A DNA stretch of 47,578 bases from Halalkalibacterium ligniniphilum (GCF_000334155.1 NZ_ANNK01000085.1:1-47578); one strand, 5' to 3'. Shown: positions 16,160 through 25,283, numbered from the stretch's first letter. Notes: generated by a model from the letters alone, not told the origin. Made by a program: numbers and translations.

Positions 16160-16870
16160 ATGTTTGAATTTTGGACAGGGTCCCATGCGTTATCTATCAA
16201 CGCATTCTTGATTCGGGCCTTGATTGTCTATATTTATATTTTTATCATGGTGAAAGTTCTCGGGCAACGCACAATGAAGTCGATCGATGCCCTTGATTTT
16301 ATTTTTGGTGTTGTAATTGGAGATATCCTTGGAGAGCCTTTAACGGACGGAGAACTCCCTCTAGCTGGACCAATCGCAGCAGCTGCACTTATATCTTTCC
16401 TACATCTCACTTTATCAATGATCGCCTTAAAAACACCACGGTTTCGTCGAATTATTGAAGATGAACCAATTATTCTTATGCAGCATGGAAAAATTTTGCA
16501 TAAGCAATTACGTAAAGCGAAAATTACCATTGATACGTTTTTAATGGATCTTCGTCAAGCAGGGGCGAGTGATTTAAGCGAAATTGATTTTGCTGTGATG
16601 GAAATGAATGGAACGATTAGTGTGATTAAAAAAACAAAATATGATTCATTAACGCCAAATGATATGGGGAAGAACCCTCCATCTAAAGGTTATCCTACCG
16701 TTTTGATTGAAGATGGACATATCATTCAGGCCAATGTGGATAAAGTAGGAACGCTTATGTGGCTTAGAGAACAAGTTCATAAATACGGGTATGCCAATCA
16801 TAAGGAAGTGTTTTTAATGACCATTGATGAAGCTGGAAGTATCTATATTAGTCCGAAAATAGACAATTAA
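16160..16870 (+). CDS. DUF421 (YetF-like) membrane protein
   Basis: A 236-residue inner-membrane protein. The N-terminal third has three hydrophobic segments around the family motif VKVLGQRTMKSIDALDFIFG; the rest is a soluble YetF-type domain (DEPIILMQHGKILHKQLRKA ... DTFLMDLRQAGASDLSEIDF). GGAGGTGATG precedes the ATG. Members paired with DUF1657 are known in spore formers, where DUF421 proteins encoded near spoVA genes affect spore membrane properties and resistance. A sporulation role is therefore likely but inferred from family and neighbours. Confidence 0.88.
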   Translation: MFEFWTGSHALSINAFLIRALIVYIYIFIMVKVLGQRTMKSIDALDFIFGVVIGDILGEPLTDGELPLAGPIAAAALISFLHLTLSMIALKTPRFRRIIEDEPIILMQHGKILHKQLRKAKITIDTFLMDLRQAGASDLSEIDFAVMEMNGTISVIKKTKYDSLTPNDMGKNPPSKGYPTVLIEDGHIIQANVDKVGTLMWLREQVHKYGYANHKEVFLMTIDEAGSIYISPKIDN

Positions 16871-16939
16871 TGTATAAAGAAATGCATCTTATCGCATACT
16901 GGAAATCATAACAATTAAATTGAAGAGGAGTGATTTTTG

Positions 16940-17068
16940 ATGCGAAGAGTCAGAAAATTATCATTTGCAGAATTAGTAAATGAAAATAAAGAACGGTTGT
17001 TGAATGACAAAGAAGCCCTTGAGCGATTAGAGGATCGTTGGGAAGCTCGTCATGTTGCGAAAAAATAG
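16940..17068 (+). CDS. FbpB-like small basic protein
   Basis: A 42-residue basic protein beginning MRRVRKLSFAELVNENKERL and ending ARHVAKK. The pattern fits the FbpB family, whose founding member in B. subtilis is a Fur-regulated helper of the sRNA FsrA in the iron-sparing response. AGAGGAG lies nine bases before the ATG. No convincing Fur box was seen upstream. It is too short for many gene callers. Confidence 0.75.
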   Translation: MRRVRKLSFAELVNENKERLLNDKEALERLEDRWEARHVAKK

Positions 17069-17134
17069 TGGAAGCACCTGATACGTATTTCTCGGAAGAA
17101 GTTCGGTAAAGCTAAAAATGAGGAGGAGATACTA

Positions 17135-17275
17135 ATGGCAAAATCAAAGCATGCCTTTGACCAATATCGACCAAATCATTTAGGGACACAACCGCGTGCA
17201 TCGGATTCAAATAAAGGAAAAAAGATGAATACAAAGGGTAATGAGCAGCCAGATTATGTTCCACCAAAAGGCTGA
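17135..17275 (+). CDS. sspN: Small acid-soluble spore protein N
   Basis: A 46-residue protein from ATG 17135, with AGGAGGAG ahead. The segments FDQYRPNHLGTQPR and NKGKKMNTKGNEQP match the SspN pattern (PNHIGTQ, NKGKQM). It is a minor SASP of the spore core. In B. subtilis sspN lies downstream of citB and beside tlp; here tlp is found 7 kb further on. A terminator follows the gene. Confidence 0.9.
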   Translation: MAKSKHAFDQYRPNHLGTQPRASDSNKGKKMNTKGNEQPDYVPPKG

Positions 17276-17296
17276 ATTGCTTTATCTTTCAGTGTT

Positions 17297-17326
17297 GAGA
17301 CTAACCATTCGTTAGTCTCGTTTTTT
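17297..17326 (+). terminator. Terminator of sspN
   Basis: GAGACTAAC (17297-17305) pairs perfectly with GTTAGTCTC (17311-17319), followed by a T run. Confidence 0.88.
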
Positions 17327-17434
17327 GTGAAGAAATTTTTTGTCTATTTTTAGCTAACAAATTTTCTTGTTTTCATTGGTAAAACAAGAAATAATGGGAA
17401 GGACAAAGCTAAATGTTCAATAGGGGTGTGAAGT

Positions 17435-17929
17435 ATGATAACACGAACAGGTAAAGTAGCGGCTCTTGTCCTATTTAACATCTATATCATAGCCGTTCTC
17501 TATGTAACCCTTTTTGCATGGAACTATGGTGCATCACTCGGGCCTGAAGGACCTGGGGGAAGAAACTATAACCTCATTCCATTTCGCAGCATTTACCGCA
17601 TCGCTGTATTTAGCCCAAGCTGGTGGAATCCTGTCCGATTGCTCATTGGAGATATTGTTCTCTTTATTCCTTTTGGTATACTGTTACCTCTTGTACAAAG
17701 AAGAGTGAACACCCTTTTAAAAATTACGGGGTACGGTTTTATATTTACAGTGGTTATTGAAACGTCTCAATTTGTATTCACTCATCGAGTTGCAAATGTG
17801 GATGATGTAATCCTAAACACATTTGGTGCGTTTACTGGTGGATTGATGTATTTAATTGGAAAGAAGCTTACAAGTCGAATATACTACATACCGAACGATT
17901 CCATAAATAAGAAGCTCCCTTTTGATTAA
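17435..17929 (+). CDS. VanZ-like membrane protein
   Basis: A 164-residue protein with four hydrophobic segments (about 9-29, 68-86, 94-116, 129-144). VanZ-like blocks are NLIPFRSIYR, GDIVLFIPFGILLP, ETSQFVF and ANVDDVILNTFGAFTGGL. VanZ of enterococci gives low teicoplanin resistance, but most chromosomal VanZ-like proteins have unknown roles at the cell envelope. AGGGGTG precedes the ATG. The end overlaps the convergent gene by four bases. Confidence 0.85.
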   Translation: MITRTGKVAALVLFNIYIIAVLYVTLFAWNYGASLGPEGPGGRNYNLIPFRSIYRIAVFSPSWWNPVRLLIGDIVLFIPFGILLPLVQRRVNTLLKITGYGFIFTVVIETSQFVFTHRVANVDDVILNTFGAFTGGLMYLIGKKLTSRIYYIPNDSINKKLPFD

Positions 17930-17938
17930 GGGAGCTTT
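17912..17938. terminator. Bidirectional terminator shared by two convergent genes
   Basis: AAGCTCCCTT (17912-17921) pairs with AAGGGAGCTT (17928-17937). It contains the last codons of both the VanZ-like and TVP38-like genes. Confidence 0.65.
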
Positions 17939-18564
17939 GTGTTTTGAGCTGGTTGACGGCCCCACAATCGATAGCCGAACCAAACGACCAATAGAAATGA
18001 ACCGTAAAAGAGGGCGATCCAGAATAATTGTTGTGGATTTTGCACGATTGAATTTCCAACAACAGCGAACAAAATCATCGATGGCATTTTTCCAAGAGAC
18101 GAAGCGATGGTGTAATTTAAAAAGGAAACGCGGCTTAATGCGGAATAAATATTTACAACAATCGACGGGATGAACGGGATCAGCCGTGTTAGGAAAATGG
18201 TGATAAAGGCATTTCGTTCAAATAATTCGGTTACGCGTGATAGCGCTTTGTAACGATGAATGACTTTTAGTCCCCAATCCTGATAGCCGTAACGGACAAA
18301 CGCAAACATAAGGATAGAGGCAAGAGAAGAGCCGGTCCATGTGACGATGCTACCAAGGGTTGGACCAAAAACCGCTCCAAGCACACCACCAATAATTGGG
18401 TATGGAATAATCGGAAAAAGCGCAAGCAATGTAGCAACAAGAGCAGTAGCGATAACATACTGATTACCGCCTTCCTGAATCCATGTCAATAATGATTCAC
18501 CATATAAATAAATAAGGAAGGCAATCAGAATATAACTTAATAAAACGATTAATTTTTTTGCCAT
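17926..18564 (-). CDS. TVP38/TMEM64 family membrane protein
   Basis: A 212-residue integral membrane protein with about five or six hydrophobic segments. The SNARE-associated/DedA-type core is recognisable: FPIIPYPIIGGVLGAVFGPT, then FLTRLIPFIPSIVVNIYSAL, with the conserved Arg and Pro residues. Related DedA proteins transport lipid carriers or support membrane homeostasis, and some DedA-family members have been linked to selenite uptake in other bacteria. Nothing here proves that role. It is read from ATG 18564, preceded by AAAGGTG. Confidence 0.85.
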   Translation of the reverse strand: MAKKLIVLLSYILIAFLIYLYGESLLTWIQEGGNQYVIATALVATLLALFPIIPYPIIGGVLGAVFGPTLGSIVTWTGSSLASILMFAFVRYGYQDWGLKVIHRYKALSRVTELFERNAFITIFLTRLIPFIPSIVVNIYSALSRVSFLNYTIASSLGKMPSMILFAVVGNSIVQNPQQLFWIALFYGSFLLVVWFGYRLWGRQPAQNTKLP

Positions 18565-18696
18565 GGTTCAACACCTTTTTTTAACAATCATCTTCTTCTC
18601 TATTCTCGCATAAATTTTCAAAAGGTAAAGGAACGTGTTTTAAATAAATCGTGAACGTTTTCCGTTTTAAATCTAAAAAGAAAGGAGTACTCGTTC

Positions 18697-19998
18697 ATGC
18701 AAATTCATGTAGTTCAAAGAAATGAGACGCTGTCAAGTATTGCGAATGCTTACAATGTCTCAGTTAATCGTCTAATTACGAGTAACGAAATTCCTAATCC
18801 AGATAATCTCGTTGTCGGACAAACGATCGTTATTCCAATTGTCGGTCGCTATTATTTTGTTCAGCCAGGGGATAATTTGTCTTCAATTGCTCGACGGTTT
18901 GGCATTTCAGTACAAGAGCTCGCCTCTGTCAACCGATTAAGTGTGAACCAAGCTCTTACAGTAGGAATGAGGCTTTATATTCCTCCGCGTGAGAAAAAGG
19001 AAATTGACGTCAATGGTTATATTGAACCAAAGCCGCCGCTTGAGACTGAACCTAGAATCATTTCGAGAATTGGACCGTGGCTCACGTACCTATCTGTCTT
19101 TAGCTATCGGATAACAGGAGAAGGCGGTCTCATTCCTGTGCCCGATCAGCGGTCGATTCAAGCAGCCTACCTTTTTAATATTGCACCATTCATGGTCATT
19201 ACAAATATCAAGGAAGATGCGTTTGATGCAGAATTAGGGGAAGCGATTCTGCGAAGTACATCTCTTCAGGAAACGCTGCTTAACAATGTTGTTCAAACAA
19301 TGAAAGACGAGGGCTATCTTGGCTTATGTGTGGACTTTGAGCATCTACGTCCAGCAGACAGGGAATCCTACAATCAATTTTTGCGTCGCACGAAAGAAAG
19401 AATGAGAAAAGAAGGCTTTACTTTATCAACAGCTTTGGCGCCTAAAGTCAGTGGCGAGCAAGCAGGTGCATGGTATGAGGCCCATGATTATCCTGCACAT
19501 GGAGAAATTGCAGATTTTTCTGTATTAATGACGTATGAGTGGGGCTGGAGCGGCGGTCCTCCAATGGCAGTTGCCCCATTAAACGAAGTTAGGCGTGTGA
19601 TTGAATATGCAGTTTCAGTGATGCCTAGGGATAAAATTATGATGGGCATTCCTTTATATGGATACGATTGGACATTGCCTTATGAACCAGGCGGAGAATT
19701 TGCTCGCGCAATCAGTCCACAACAGGCGATTCTTATTGCAGCTCGCTATCGTGTTGACATTCAATACAATGAAGAGGCTCAGTCCCCATATTTTCGTTAT
19801 CGTGATGATGAGGGCAAGGACCACGAAGTTTGGTTTGAAGACGCCCGTAGCATCCAAGCAAAATTCAACCTTGTGAAAGAAATGAACCTTCGAGGCGTAA
19901 GTTATTGGGTTCTTAGGATCGAGTTTCCACAAAATTGGTTGCTGATTCAAGATAACTTTATCGTTCGAAAGCGAGTCACTAGAAAAAATAGTGAATAA
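18697..19998 (+). CDS. LysM-GH18 spore cortex glycosidase, SleL/YaaH-like
   Basis: A 433-residue enzyme with two LysM domains (about 1-47, HVVQRNETLSSIANAYNVSV; and 52-96, YFVQPGDNLSSIARRFGISV), then a GH18 catalytic domain. The catalytic acid lies in GYLGLCVDFEHLR; other GH18 blocks are MTYEWGWSGGPP and MGIPLYGYDW. SleL/YaaH N-acetylglucosaminidases cut spore cortex peptidoglycan containing muramic-delta-lactam during germination. There is no signal peptide, as is usual for this class, which is deposited in the spore via LysM. AAGAAAGGAG precedes the ATG. A terminator follows. Confidence 0.92.
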   Translation: MQIHVVQRNETLSSIANAYNVSVNRLITSNEIPNPDNLVVGQTIVIPIVGRYYFVQPGDNLSSIARRFGISVQELASVNRLSVNQALTVGMRLYIPPREKKEIDVNGYIEPKPPLETEPRIISRIGPWLTYLSVFSYRITGEGGLIPVPDQRSIQAAYLFNIAPFMVITNIKEDAFDAELGEAILRSTSLQETLLNNVVQTMKDEGYLGLCVDFEHLRPADRESYNQFLRRTKERMRKEGFTLSTALAPKVSGEQAGAWYEAHDYPAHGEIADFSVLMTYEWGWSGGPPMAVAPLNEVRRVIEYAVSVMPRDKIMMGIPLYGYDWTLPYEPGGEFARAISPQQAILIAARYRVDIQYNEEAQSPYFRYRDDEGKDHEVWFEDARSIQAKFNLVKEMNLRGVSYWVLRIEFPQNWLLIQDNFIVRKRVTRKNSE

Positions 19999-20001
19999 AA
20001 A

Positions 20002-20030
20002 GGATCTCTCGTCAAGAGAGGTCTTTTTTT
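20002..20030 (+). terminator. Terminator of the SleL-like gene
   Basis: GATCTCTC (20003-20010) pairs with GAGAGGTC (20016-20023, one wobble), followed by a T7 run. Confidence 0.82.
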
Positions 20031-20219
20031 AATGAGCCGTACAAATGTGTTTCTCGTAGCGACCGAAATGATAAAAACGTTGTGTTGACAACTTAAAGAG
20101 CTTGATGTCAATTCATTCGTTTAGCTGTCATTCATGAAAGTTTCAGAAGAAGGCGTGAAGAATATTTCGCTAATCGAAAAAAATGATACAATAGAGTCAA
20201 AAAAAGTGGGGAAAAAAAC

Positions 20220-21137
20220 GTGGAGAAGAAACGACTTTTGCTAATTTATGGAATGCTTGCACTTGCAACGGGGACGTGGGGGAGCGGCTTTATCGCGGGA
20301 AAAATTGCTGTCGAAAGCTTTGAACCGACGACCATCGCTTTTTTAAGATTTTTAGGTGCTTCGATTCTTTTATTTCCATTAATGTGGCTCTTTGAAAAAA
20401 ATCGACCCAAACCAACGCTTAAAGATTGGGGGATGTTTGCGCTTCTTGGTTTAACTGGGATTGCAGTTTATAATGTTTGCTTTTTTTTAGCTAGCAAGCA
20501 TGCGCCAGTCATTAAAAGTTCCCTGTTTATCGCGTCAAATCCTGTTCTTATTATTCTGTTGTCTGGCTTGTTCTTAAAAGAAACGATCATGCGGAAGCAT
20601 ATCATGGGGATGATTTTGGCCCTAACAGGAGTGATGATGATTGTAACAAATGGTCATTTTGCTGCTTTGTTTCGTTTTGGTTTTGAACCGATTGATTTTG
20701 TCTTACTCCTAGCTGTCATTACATGGGCTCTTTATAGTGTCCTTGGAAGAGTGGTTTTGCAAAAATATAGCTCTATTGTATCTACAACCTATGCTGTTGG
20801 CTTTGGGACGCTCTTTTTGCTGCCTTTTTCTTTATATGAAACTTCATGGCAAGATGTAGTGGAGAGTTCAGCTTCTGCATGGCTTGCCATTGCTCATCTG
20901 AGTGTTTTTGTTACAGTCATTAGTTTTATTATGTACTACTATGGCATCCAACAAATCGGTGCGGCAAGAGCATCGATTTTTATTAATGTGATGCCAGTTT
21001 CTGCCGTCTTGATGGCAACCCTCATTCTCGGTGAGGCTTTTACAATTGCCCATTTTATCGGTGCTTGCTTTGTTTTAACAGGTGTTTATGTAAGTACCTA
21101 TACTCGTAAACATCGCCCTTCAATCGAATCAATGTAA
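20220..21137 (+). CDS. EamA/DMT-family transporter
   Basis: A 305-residue inner-membrane protein with about ten hydrophobic segments arranged as two EamA repeats. Typical blocks are GTWGSGFIAGKIAVESFEPT, FLRFLGASI and GAARASIFINVMPVSAVL. Such drug/metabolite transporters export or import small metabolites; the substrate is unknown. The start is GTG at 20220, after GTGGGGAAA. It lies upstream of the double-AAA gene with 55 bases between them, so they might share a transcript. Confidence 0.9.
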   Translation: MEKKRLLLIYGMLALATGTWGSGFIAGKIAVESFEPTTIAFLRFLGASILLFPLMWLFEKNRPKPTLKDWGMFALLGLTGIAVYNVCFFLASKHAPVIKSSLFIASNPVLIILLSGLFLKETIMRKHIMGMILALTGVMMIVTNGHFAALFRFGFEPIDFVLLLAVITWALYSVLGRVVLQKYSSIVSTTYAVGFGTLFLLPFSLYETSWQDVVESSASAWLAIAHLSVFVTVISFIMYYYGIQQIGAARASIFINVMPVSAVLMATLILGEAFTIAHFIGACFVLTGVYVSTYTRKHRPSIESM

Positions 21138-21192
21138 AATGAAGCCTCTCCGTGTTAAAATAAGGGCGGAAATAGAAAGTAGGTAGAAGCAA

Positions 21193-23508
21193 ATGACACA
21201 ATCAACAACGTCTTTTCACCGTTTTGAGAAAGAAATTGAACAGTTTGAAAAAGAGCCTGCAACGTTTTCAGAAGCGAAAGGCATGCAGATGCTCTCATTC
21301 ATCCAAGAGCATCCAGAGGCGTTTCAACTACAGGTAAAAGCGAAGCTGCTTGCTCTGTTAGTACAGGCTCGTAAAAATAGAAAAGGAGAGCTGGATGAGA
21401 TAAGCCGAGGCTGGCTGGAAGAGGCGATCACCCTAGATCCAGACCATTTAATTTTACTTTCCCTTTCCTTTAAAACCTCAGTCGAAGAGCTACAAGGGCT
21501 GCCTCTACCAAACAGCTTTCCAGCGATAAGAGAGACGGATCACGGAGCAGCTAAGAAAAAAACGGCTCAGCGGTATCAGGAGATTGCTGAACAGTATTTT
21601 CAAGGAGAAAGAACGATCCATGAAGCACTTCAGCGTGCAAAAAGAGCTGCAGAAAAATTGGAGGATAACCGAAAACTAGAAGCGGTTCATGCCCTTTTTC
21701 AAACATTTCAGGAGTTTCACGATCCACTTTTACAAATTACCGAGGCAACAAAAGAGTATGCAAACTCTTTAACAGGTATTTATTATTCGGCGAGCCAATT
21801 TGAAAATCTTCGAGACGCCATTGAACAAATTGAAAAACTCAAACAAAGATGGCAAACTCAAGTAATAAGTGTAACAGAAAGCGAAAGGCGAGAAGCTTCC
21901 CCATTGACTGAGCTTCATGAAATGATCGGACTTCAAGAAGTGAAACATCGTGTTAAGCAGCACTATCAGTTTTTAAAATATCAATCACTTCGTAAAGAGC
22001 AAGGGTTTCAATTTCACGATGAGCCAAGTCTTCATATGATTTTAACGGGAAATCCAGGTACGGGGAAAACAAGGCTTGCACGGCTGTTTGCAAAAATTTA
22101 TTATGAGATCGGACTGTTGGAGCGGGATGAGGTGCTTGAAGTAGACCGCTCCCAGCTTGTTGGCGGTTTTGTTGGTCAGTCAGAAGAAAACACACGGGCA
22201 ATCATCGAAAAAGCGGCAGGCGGCGTGTTGTTCATCGATGAAGCATATAGCCTAAAGCGTGAAGGGAGCACAGGAAATGACTATGGGCAAGCGGTGATTG
22301 ACACATTGGTGGCAGCAATGACCAGCGGAACCTATGCAGGAACATTTGTTGTGATCATGGCAGGCTACCCTGATGAAATGCGACAATTTTTACGAGCAAA
22401 TCCAGGGCTTAGAAGTCGTTTTCCTGAACAAAACCACATTCACTTACCTGATTATAGCGTGCAGGAGCTAATAGAAATCGGAGAACAATTTGCACTGAAC
22501 AATGATTTTGTGATTACCCCATCTGGACGGCAAGCGCTGCAAAAACAAATCGAACAGGCACAAGTAGATGAAACATTCGGGAATGCTCGTTCCGTCCAAA
22601 ATATTGTTCTTCATGCCATTTTTCAAAAAGGGGTTCGCGTAAACCTTGAGAATATAAAGATGGAGGATTTTTCCGTTTTAGATAAGTCTGATTTTGAGCA
22701 AGATGATTCTTCAGCAAAAGAGAGAAAAGCGTTGAAGGATTTGAATGATCTCGTGGGCTTACAAAGTATTAAGCAAGAAATTAGGCAATTAACGTCTTTT
22801 GTTCACATCCAGCAGTTAAGGAGAGAGCGAGGTTTAGTGACCGTCCCTATTCAGCTCCATTCAATTTTTATTGGGCAGCCAGGGACAGGGAAAACCACAG
22901 TGGCTCAATTGTTTGCTGCTACTCTTAAAGAGATTGGTTTATTAAAAAGAGGCCATGTTGTCGTTGTGAGCCGCGCTGATTTAGTGGCTGGCTATATAGG
23001 GCAAACTGCGATAAAGACAAAGGAAAAGGTGCGTGACGCTTTAGGTGGCGTTTTGTTTATTGATGAAGCGTATGCTTTATATAAAGGTGAACAGGACTTC
23101 GGCAAGGAAGCATTAGATACACTTGTTGATGAAATGACGAAGCATAAAGAAAACCTCATTGTGATTATGGCAGGCTATCCGAATGAAATGAACCAGTTAT
23201 TAGAGAGCAACCCTGGCCTTCGCTCCCGTTTTAAGAACACCTTAATTTTTCCAGATTTCTCAAAAGCAGAGCTTATCGAAATTATGCAAAAACACGCATT
23301 AAATTATGGATATCAATTCAATCAGGAAGCTATCATGAAAATTGATAAACACCTGTCCAACAATGGACATACTGGAAATGCACGTTTTGCTGTTGATTTA
23401 GTTGAACGAGCAATAAAAAAGCAAGCATTACGTTTAACAGAAAGGCAACAGGCGATGAATGAGCATGACTTACGAATGCTTCATGCGTCCGATCTTGATT
23501 TTTTATAG
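21193..23508 (+). CDS. Double AAA+ ATPase, SpoVK/CbbX-like
   Basis: A 771-residue protein with two CbbX/SpoVK-type AAA+ modules after a helical N-terminal region of about 240 residues. Module 1 has Walker A GNPGTGKT near residue 286 and Walker B VLFIDEAYSL; module 2 has GQPGTGKT near residue 561 and VLFIDEAYAL. Both have the pore-loop and sensor blocks IVIMAGYPNEM/VVIMAGYPDEM and NPGLRSRF. B. subtilis SpoVK, needed for spore maturation, has only one module of about 320 residues. The protein probably forms a hexameric remodelling ring; its target is unknown. It is followed closely by a thioesterase gene. Confidence 0.88.
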   Translation: MTQSTTSFHRFEKEIEQFEKEPATFSEAKGMQMLSFIQEHPEAFQLQVKAKLLALLVQARKNRKGELDEISRGWLEEAITLDPDHLILLSLSFKTSVEELQGLPLPNSFPAIRETDHGAAKKKTAQRYQEIAEQYFQGERTIHEALQRAKRAAEKLEDNRKLEAVHALFQTFQEFHDPLLQITEATKEYANSLTGIYYSASQFENLRDAIEQIEKLKQRWQTQVISVTESERREASPLTELHEMIGLQEVKHRVKQHYQFLKYQSLRKEQGFQFHDEPSLHMILTGNPGTGKTRLARLFAKIYYEIGLLERDEVLEVDRSQLVGGFVGQSEENTRAIIEKAAGGVLFIDEAYSLKREGSTGNDYGQAVIDTLVAAMTSGTYAGTFVVIMAGYPDEMRQFLRANPGLRSRFPEQNHIHLPDYSVQELIEIGEQFALNNDFVITPSGRQALQKQIEQAQVDETFGNARSVQNIVLHAIFQKGVRVNLENIKMEDFSVLDKSDFEQDDSSAKERKALKDLNDLVGLQSIKQEIRQLTSFVHIQQLRRERGLVTVPIQLHSIFIGQPGTGKTTVAQLFAATLKEIGLLKRGHVVVVSRADLVAGYIGQTAIKTKEKVRDALGGVLFIDEAYALYKGEQDFGKEALDTLVDEMTKHKENLIVIMAGYPNEMNQLLESNPGLRSRFKNTLIFPDFSKAELIEIMQKHALNYGYQFNQEAIMKIDKHLSNNGHTGNARFAVDLVERAIKKQALRLTERQQAMNEHDLRMLHASDLDFL

Positions 23509-23529
23509 CTGAGCTAGGAGGAAAAATTT

Positions 23530-23955
23530 GTGCAAATAACGAAAACGACGATTGAAGTGCGCTATGCAGAAACAGACCAAATGGGGGTTGTGCATCATTC
23601 TAATTATTTCGTTTGGTTCGAACTTGGACGCTCTCATTTCATCCGCGACCTTGGTTTTCAATATCATGAGATGGAAAAAGAAGGTGTTTTATCCCCGGTT
23701 ACAGACATTCAAGCTTCTTATAAGCATCCAGCGAGATATGGTGAAACACTAACAGTAAAGACATGGGTCAAGGACTATGATGGCCTTCGTGTTGTTTACG
23801 GGTATGAAGTAATAAATGAGGAGGGGATGCTTTGTGTCATTGGTTCCAGCACCCATGTCTGTGTAAAAAAAGACAGCTTTCGACCAATCTCGATTCGGAC
23901 GCATTTTCCAGCATGGCATGAGGCCTATGAAAAAATAAAAAGTACCATCAAGTAA
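23530..23955 (+). CDS. 4HBT-family acyl-CoA thioesterase (YneP-like)
   Basis: A 141-residue hotdog thioesterase of the YbgC/4HBT type. The catalytic signature VRYAETDQMGVVHHSNYFVW lies near the N-terminus, with Asp16 as the expected catalytic residue and the following His block. It starts at GTG 23530, seven bases after AGGAGGAA, 22 bases downstream of the AAA gene. In B. subtilis the homologue yneP stands next to tlp and yneQ, and here tlp and a yneQ-like gene follow. Substrate unknown. Confidence 0.9.
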   Translation: MQITKTTIEVRYAETDQMGVVHHSNYFVWFELGRSHFIRDLGFQYHEMEKEGVLSPVTDIQASYKHPARYGETLTVKTWVKDYDGLRVVYGYEVINEEGMLCVIGSSTHVCVKKDSFRPISIRTHFPAWHEAYEKIKSTIK

Positions 23956-24036
23956 TTTAATTCGTACTGTATGTATAAACAATGGCTCTTTACTCATACT
24001 AGGAATCGATGATTAATTGAATGGAGGAAAGAAGCC

Positions 24037-24270
24037 ATGGCAAAGCCAGACGATCGTTCAAATAACGTGGAACGTCTTGCAAAAATGCGCGAGAATACGA
24101 AAGAAAACATTGAGGCAGCTGAAGAAACTCTTGGCAATGACAGTCTAAAGCGATCCGAGAAACAGGCAATTAAAGAAAAAAATGAGCGCCGCAAGCAAAG
24201 CATTGCTTCTTTTGAAGCTGAGATGGCCGATGAAATGGCAGCTAGAAAAAAGAACGTTAAAGGAGAGTAG
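24037..24270 (+). CDS. tlp: Small acid-soluble spore protein Tlp
   Basis: A 77-residue charged, helical protein. PDDRSNNVERLAKMRENTKE and KEKNERRKQSIASFEAE match the Tlp family (thioredoxin-like in name only; there is no CxxC). Tlp is a minor SASP of the spore core. GGAGGAAAG precedes the ATG. A terminator overlaps the stop codon. In B. subtilis tlp and sspN form an operon; here they are separated. Confidence 0.92.
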   Translation: MAKPDDRSNNVERLAKMRENTKENIEAAEETLGNDSLKRSEKQAIKEKNERRKQSIASFEAEMADEMAARKKNVKGE

Positions 24271-24294
24271 GGCCTTGACCTTACTCTTTTTTTT
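24265..24294 (+). terminator. Terminator of tlp
   Basis: GAGTAGG (from 24265) pairs with CCTTACTC (one bulge), followed by eight T residues. Confidence 0.78.
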
Positions 24295-24534
24295 GGTAGA
24301 AAAGGGGTAGAGCTTGCATATAGCCTTGATCACCATGCAGCCTTTTGTCATAAAAGCGGCACGAAAACGAATCTAATAAAAAGGTTTAAGATGTATTTGT
24401 AAAAACGGTGGCTCGTATTCCATTTTATATTTAGCCGAATTTTTTTAGTTAAAAAGAGAGGATTTTTTGTTAAAATGATGGAATAAGGGTAAAAGTGAAT
24501 GAGCCATTCCCAATTAAGGGGGAGGAAAGGGTTT

Positions 24535-24828
24535 ATGTCTTCAGTAAAAGATCAGCAAGATCCAATATTGCGTCAACTTATTTTTATCGTTCAACAGATG
24601 AAATCAGATAATCCCGACATCCGACTGATGGCACTTGAATCTCTGAATCAGATGGTTGAATGGGAAATTAATAGTGGAAAAAAACAATCTTCACAAAAAG
24701 TTTCGGCGAAATTTTCACCATCACATAATCGACAAACAGGTGAGGTGATGGGAAAAATTCGAACACTTCAAAAAGAAAAGCAATCACGCCTTCAAAAGCA
24801 AAGAAAATGGTTTTCCATGCTATCATAG
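24535..24828 (+). CDS. Small basic protein of unknown function
   Basis: A 97-residue protein with an acidic helical N-terminal half (DPILRQLIFIVQQMKSDNPD) and a strongly basic C-terminal half rich in Lys, Gln and Ser. There is no cysteine or membrane segment. GGGGGAGGAAAGGG precedes the ATG used here; an upstream in-frame ATG at 24499 lacks such a site. It is followed 31 bases later by the yneQ-like gene. The family is not recognised. Confidence 0.65.
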   Translation: MSSVKDQQDPILRQLIFIVQQMKSDNPDIRLMALESLNQMVEWEINSGKKQSSQKVSAKFSPSHNRQTGEVMGKIRTLQKEKQSRLQKQRKWFSMLS

Positions 24829-24859
24829 AGAAAGACAAGCATGAAGGAGATCGGTTGTT

Positions 24860-25168
24860 ATGGCATTTGGCGTCAAAAAGCAAGAGCTAAACGCATGGAA
24901 ACAGCAAGCCAAGCAAGAGAAGATTGCATTTTTAACCCACTATTGGATCGATCCGCGTTTTCCTGGCTGTACAACTGTGACAAAAGTGGCCTGTCAGGAT
25001 GTAGAAAAGCTAGTAGCTTGGGGAAGACAATATGGGCTTAAACGTGAATGGATTCACAAAAGAGATGATTTTCCCCACTTTGATCTGTTAGGTGAGACAC
25101 AACGGACGATCCTATTAAAAGAGGGCTTGAGAGATCATCTCACACGATTTTCGTTATTAGATGGATGA
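24860..25168 (+). CDS. YneQ-like small protein
   Basis: A 102-residue soluble protein. The segments MAFGVKKQELNAWKQQ, HYWIDPRFPGCTTVTKVAC and EWIHKRDDFPHFDLLG fit the YneQ family as I remember it. GGAGATCGG precedes the ATG. It carries two cysteines but no metal-binding pattern. Context with Tlp and the YneP-like gene matches B. subtilis order. No biochemical role is known to me. Confidence 0.75.
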   Translation: MAFGVKKQELNAWKQQAKQEKIAFLTHYWIDPRFPGCTTVTKVACQDVEKLVAWGRQYGLKREWIHKRDDFPHFDLLGETQRTILLKEGLRDHLTRFSLLDG

Positions 25169-25213
25169 ATACGTTTGATTGGACGAAAAAGATGGAATAT
25201 GATAAGTAATATT

Positions 25214-25239
25214 AAGCTAAGGTCAGAACTTAGCTTTTT
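25214..25239 (+). terminator. Terminator of the YneQ-like gene
   Basis: AAGCTAAG (25214-25221) pairs perfectly with CTTAGCTT (25229-25236), then T residues. Confidence 0.8.
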
Positions 25240-25283
25240 CCTATTTAATTGATGAAAAATAAGAAAAGGCTGGAGGGGAAATA

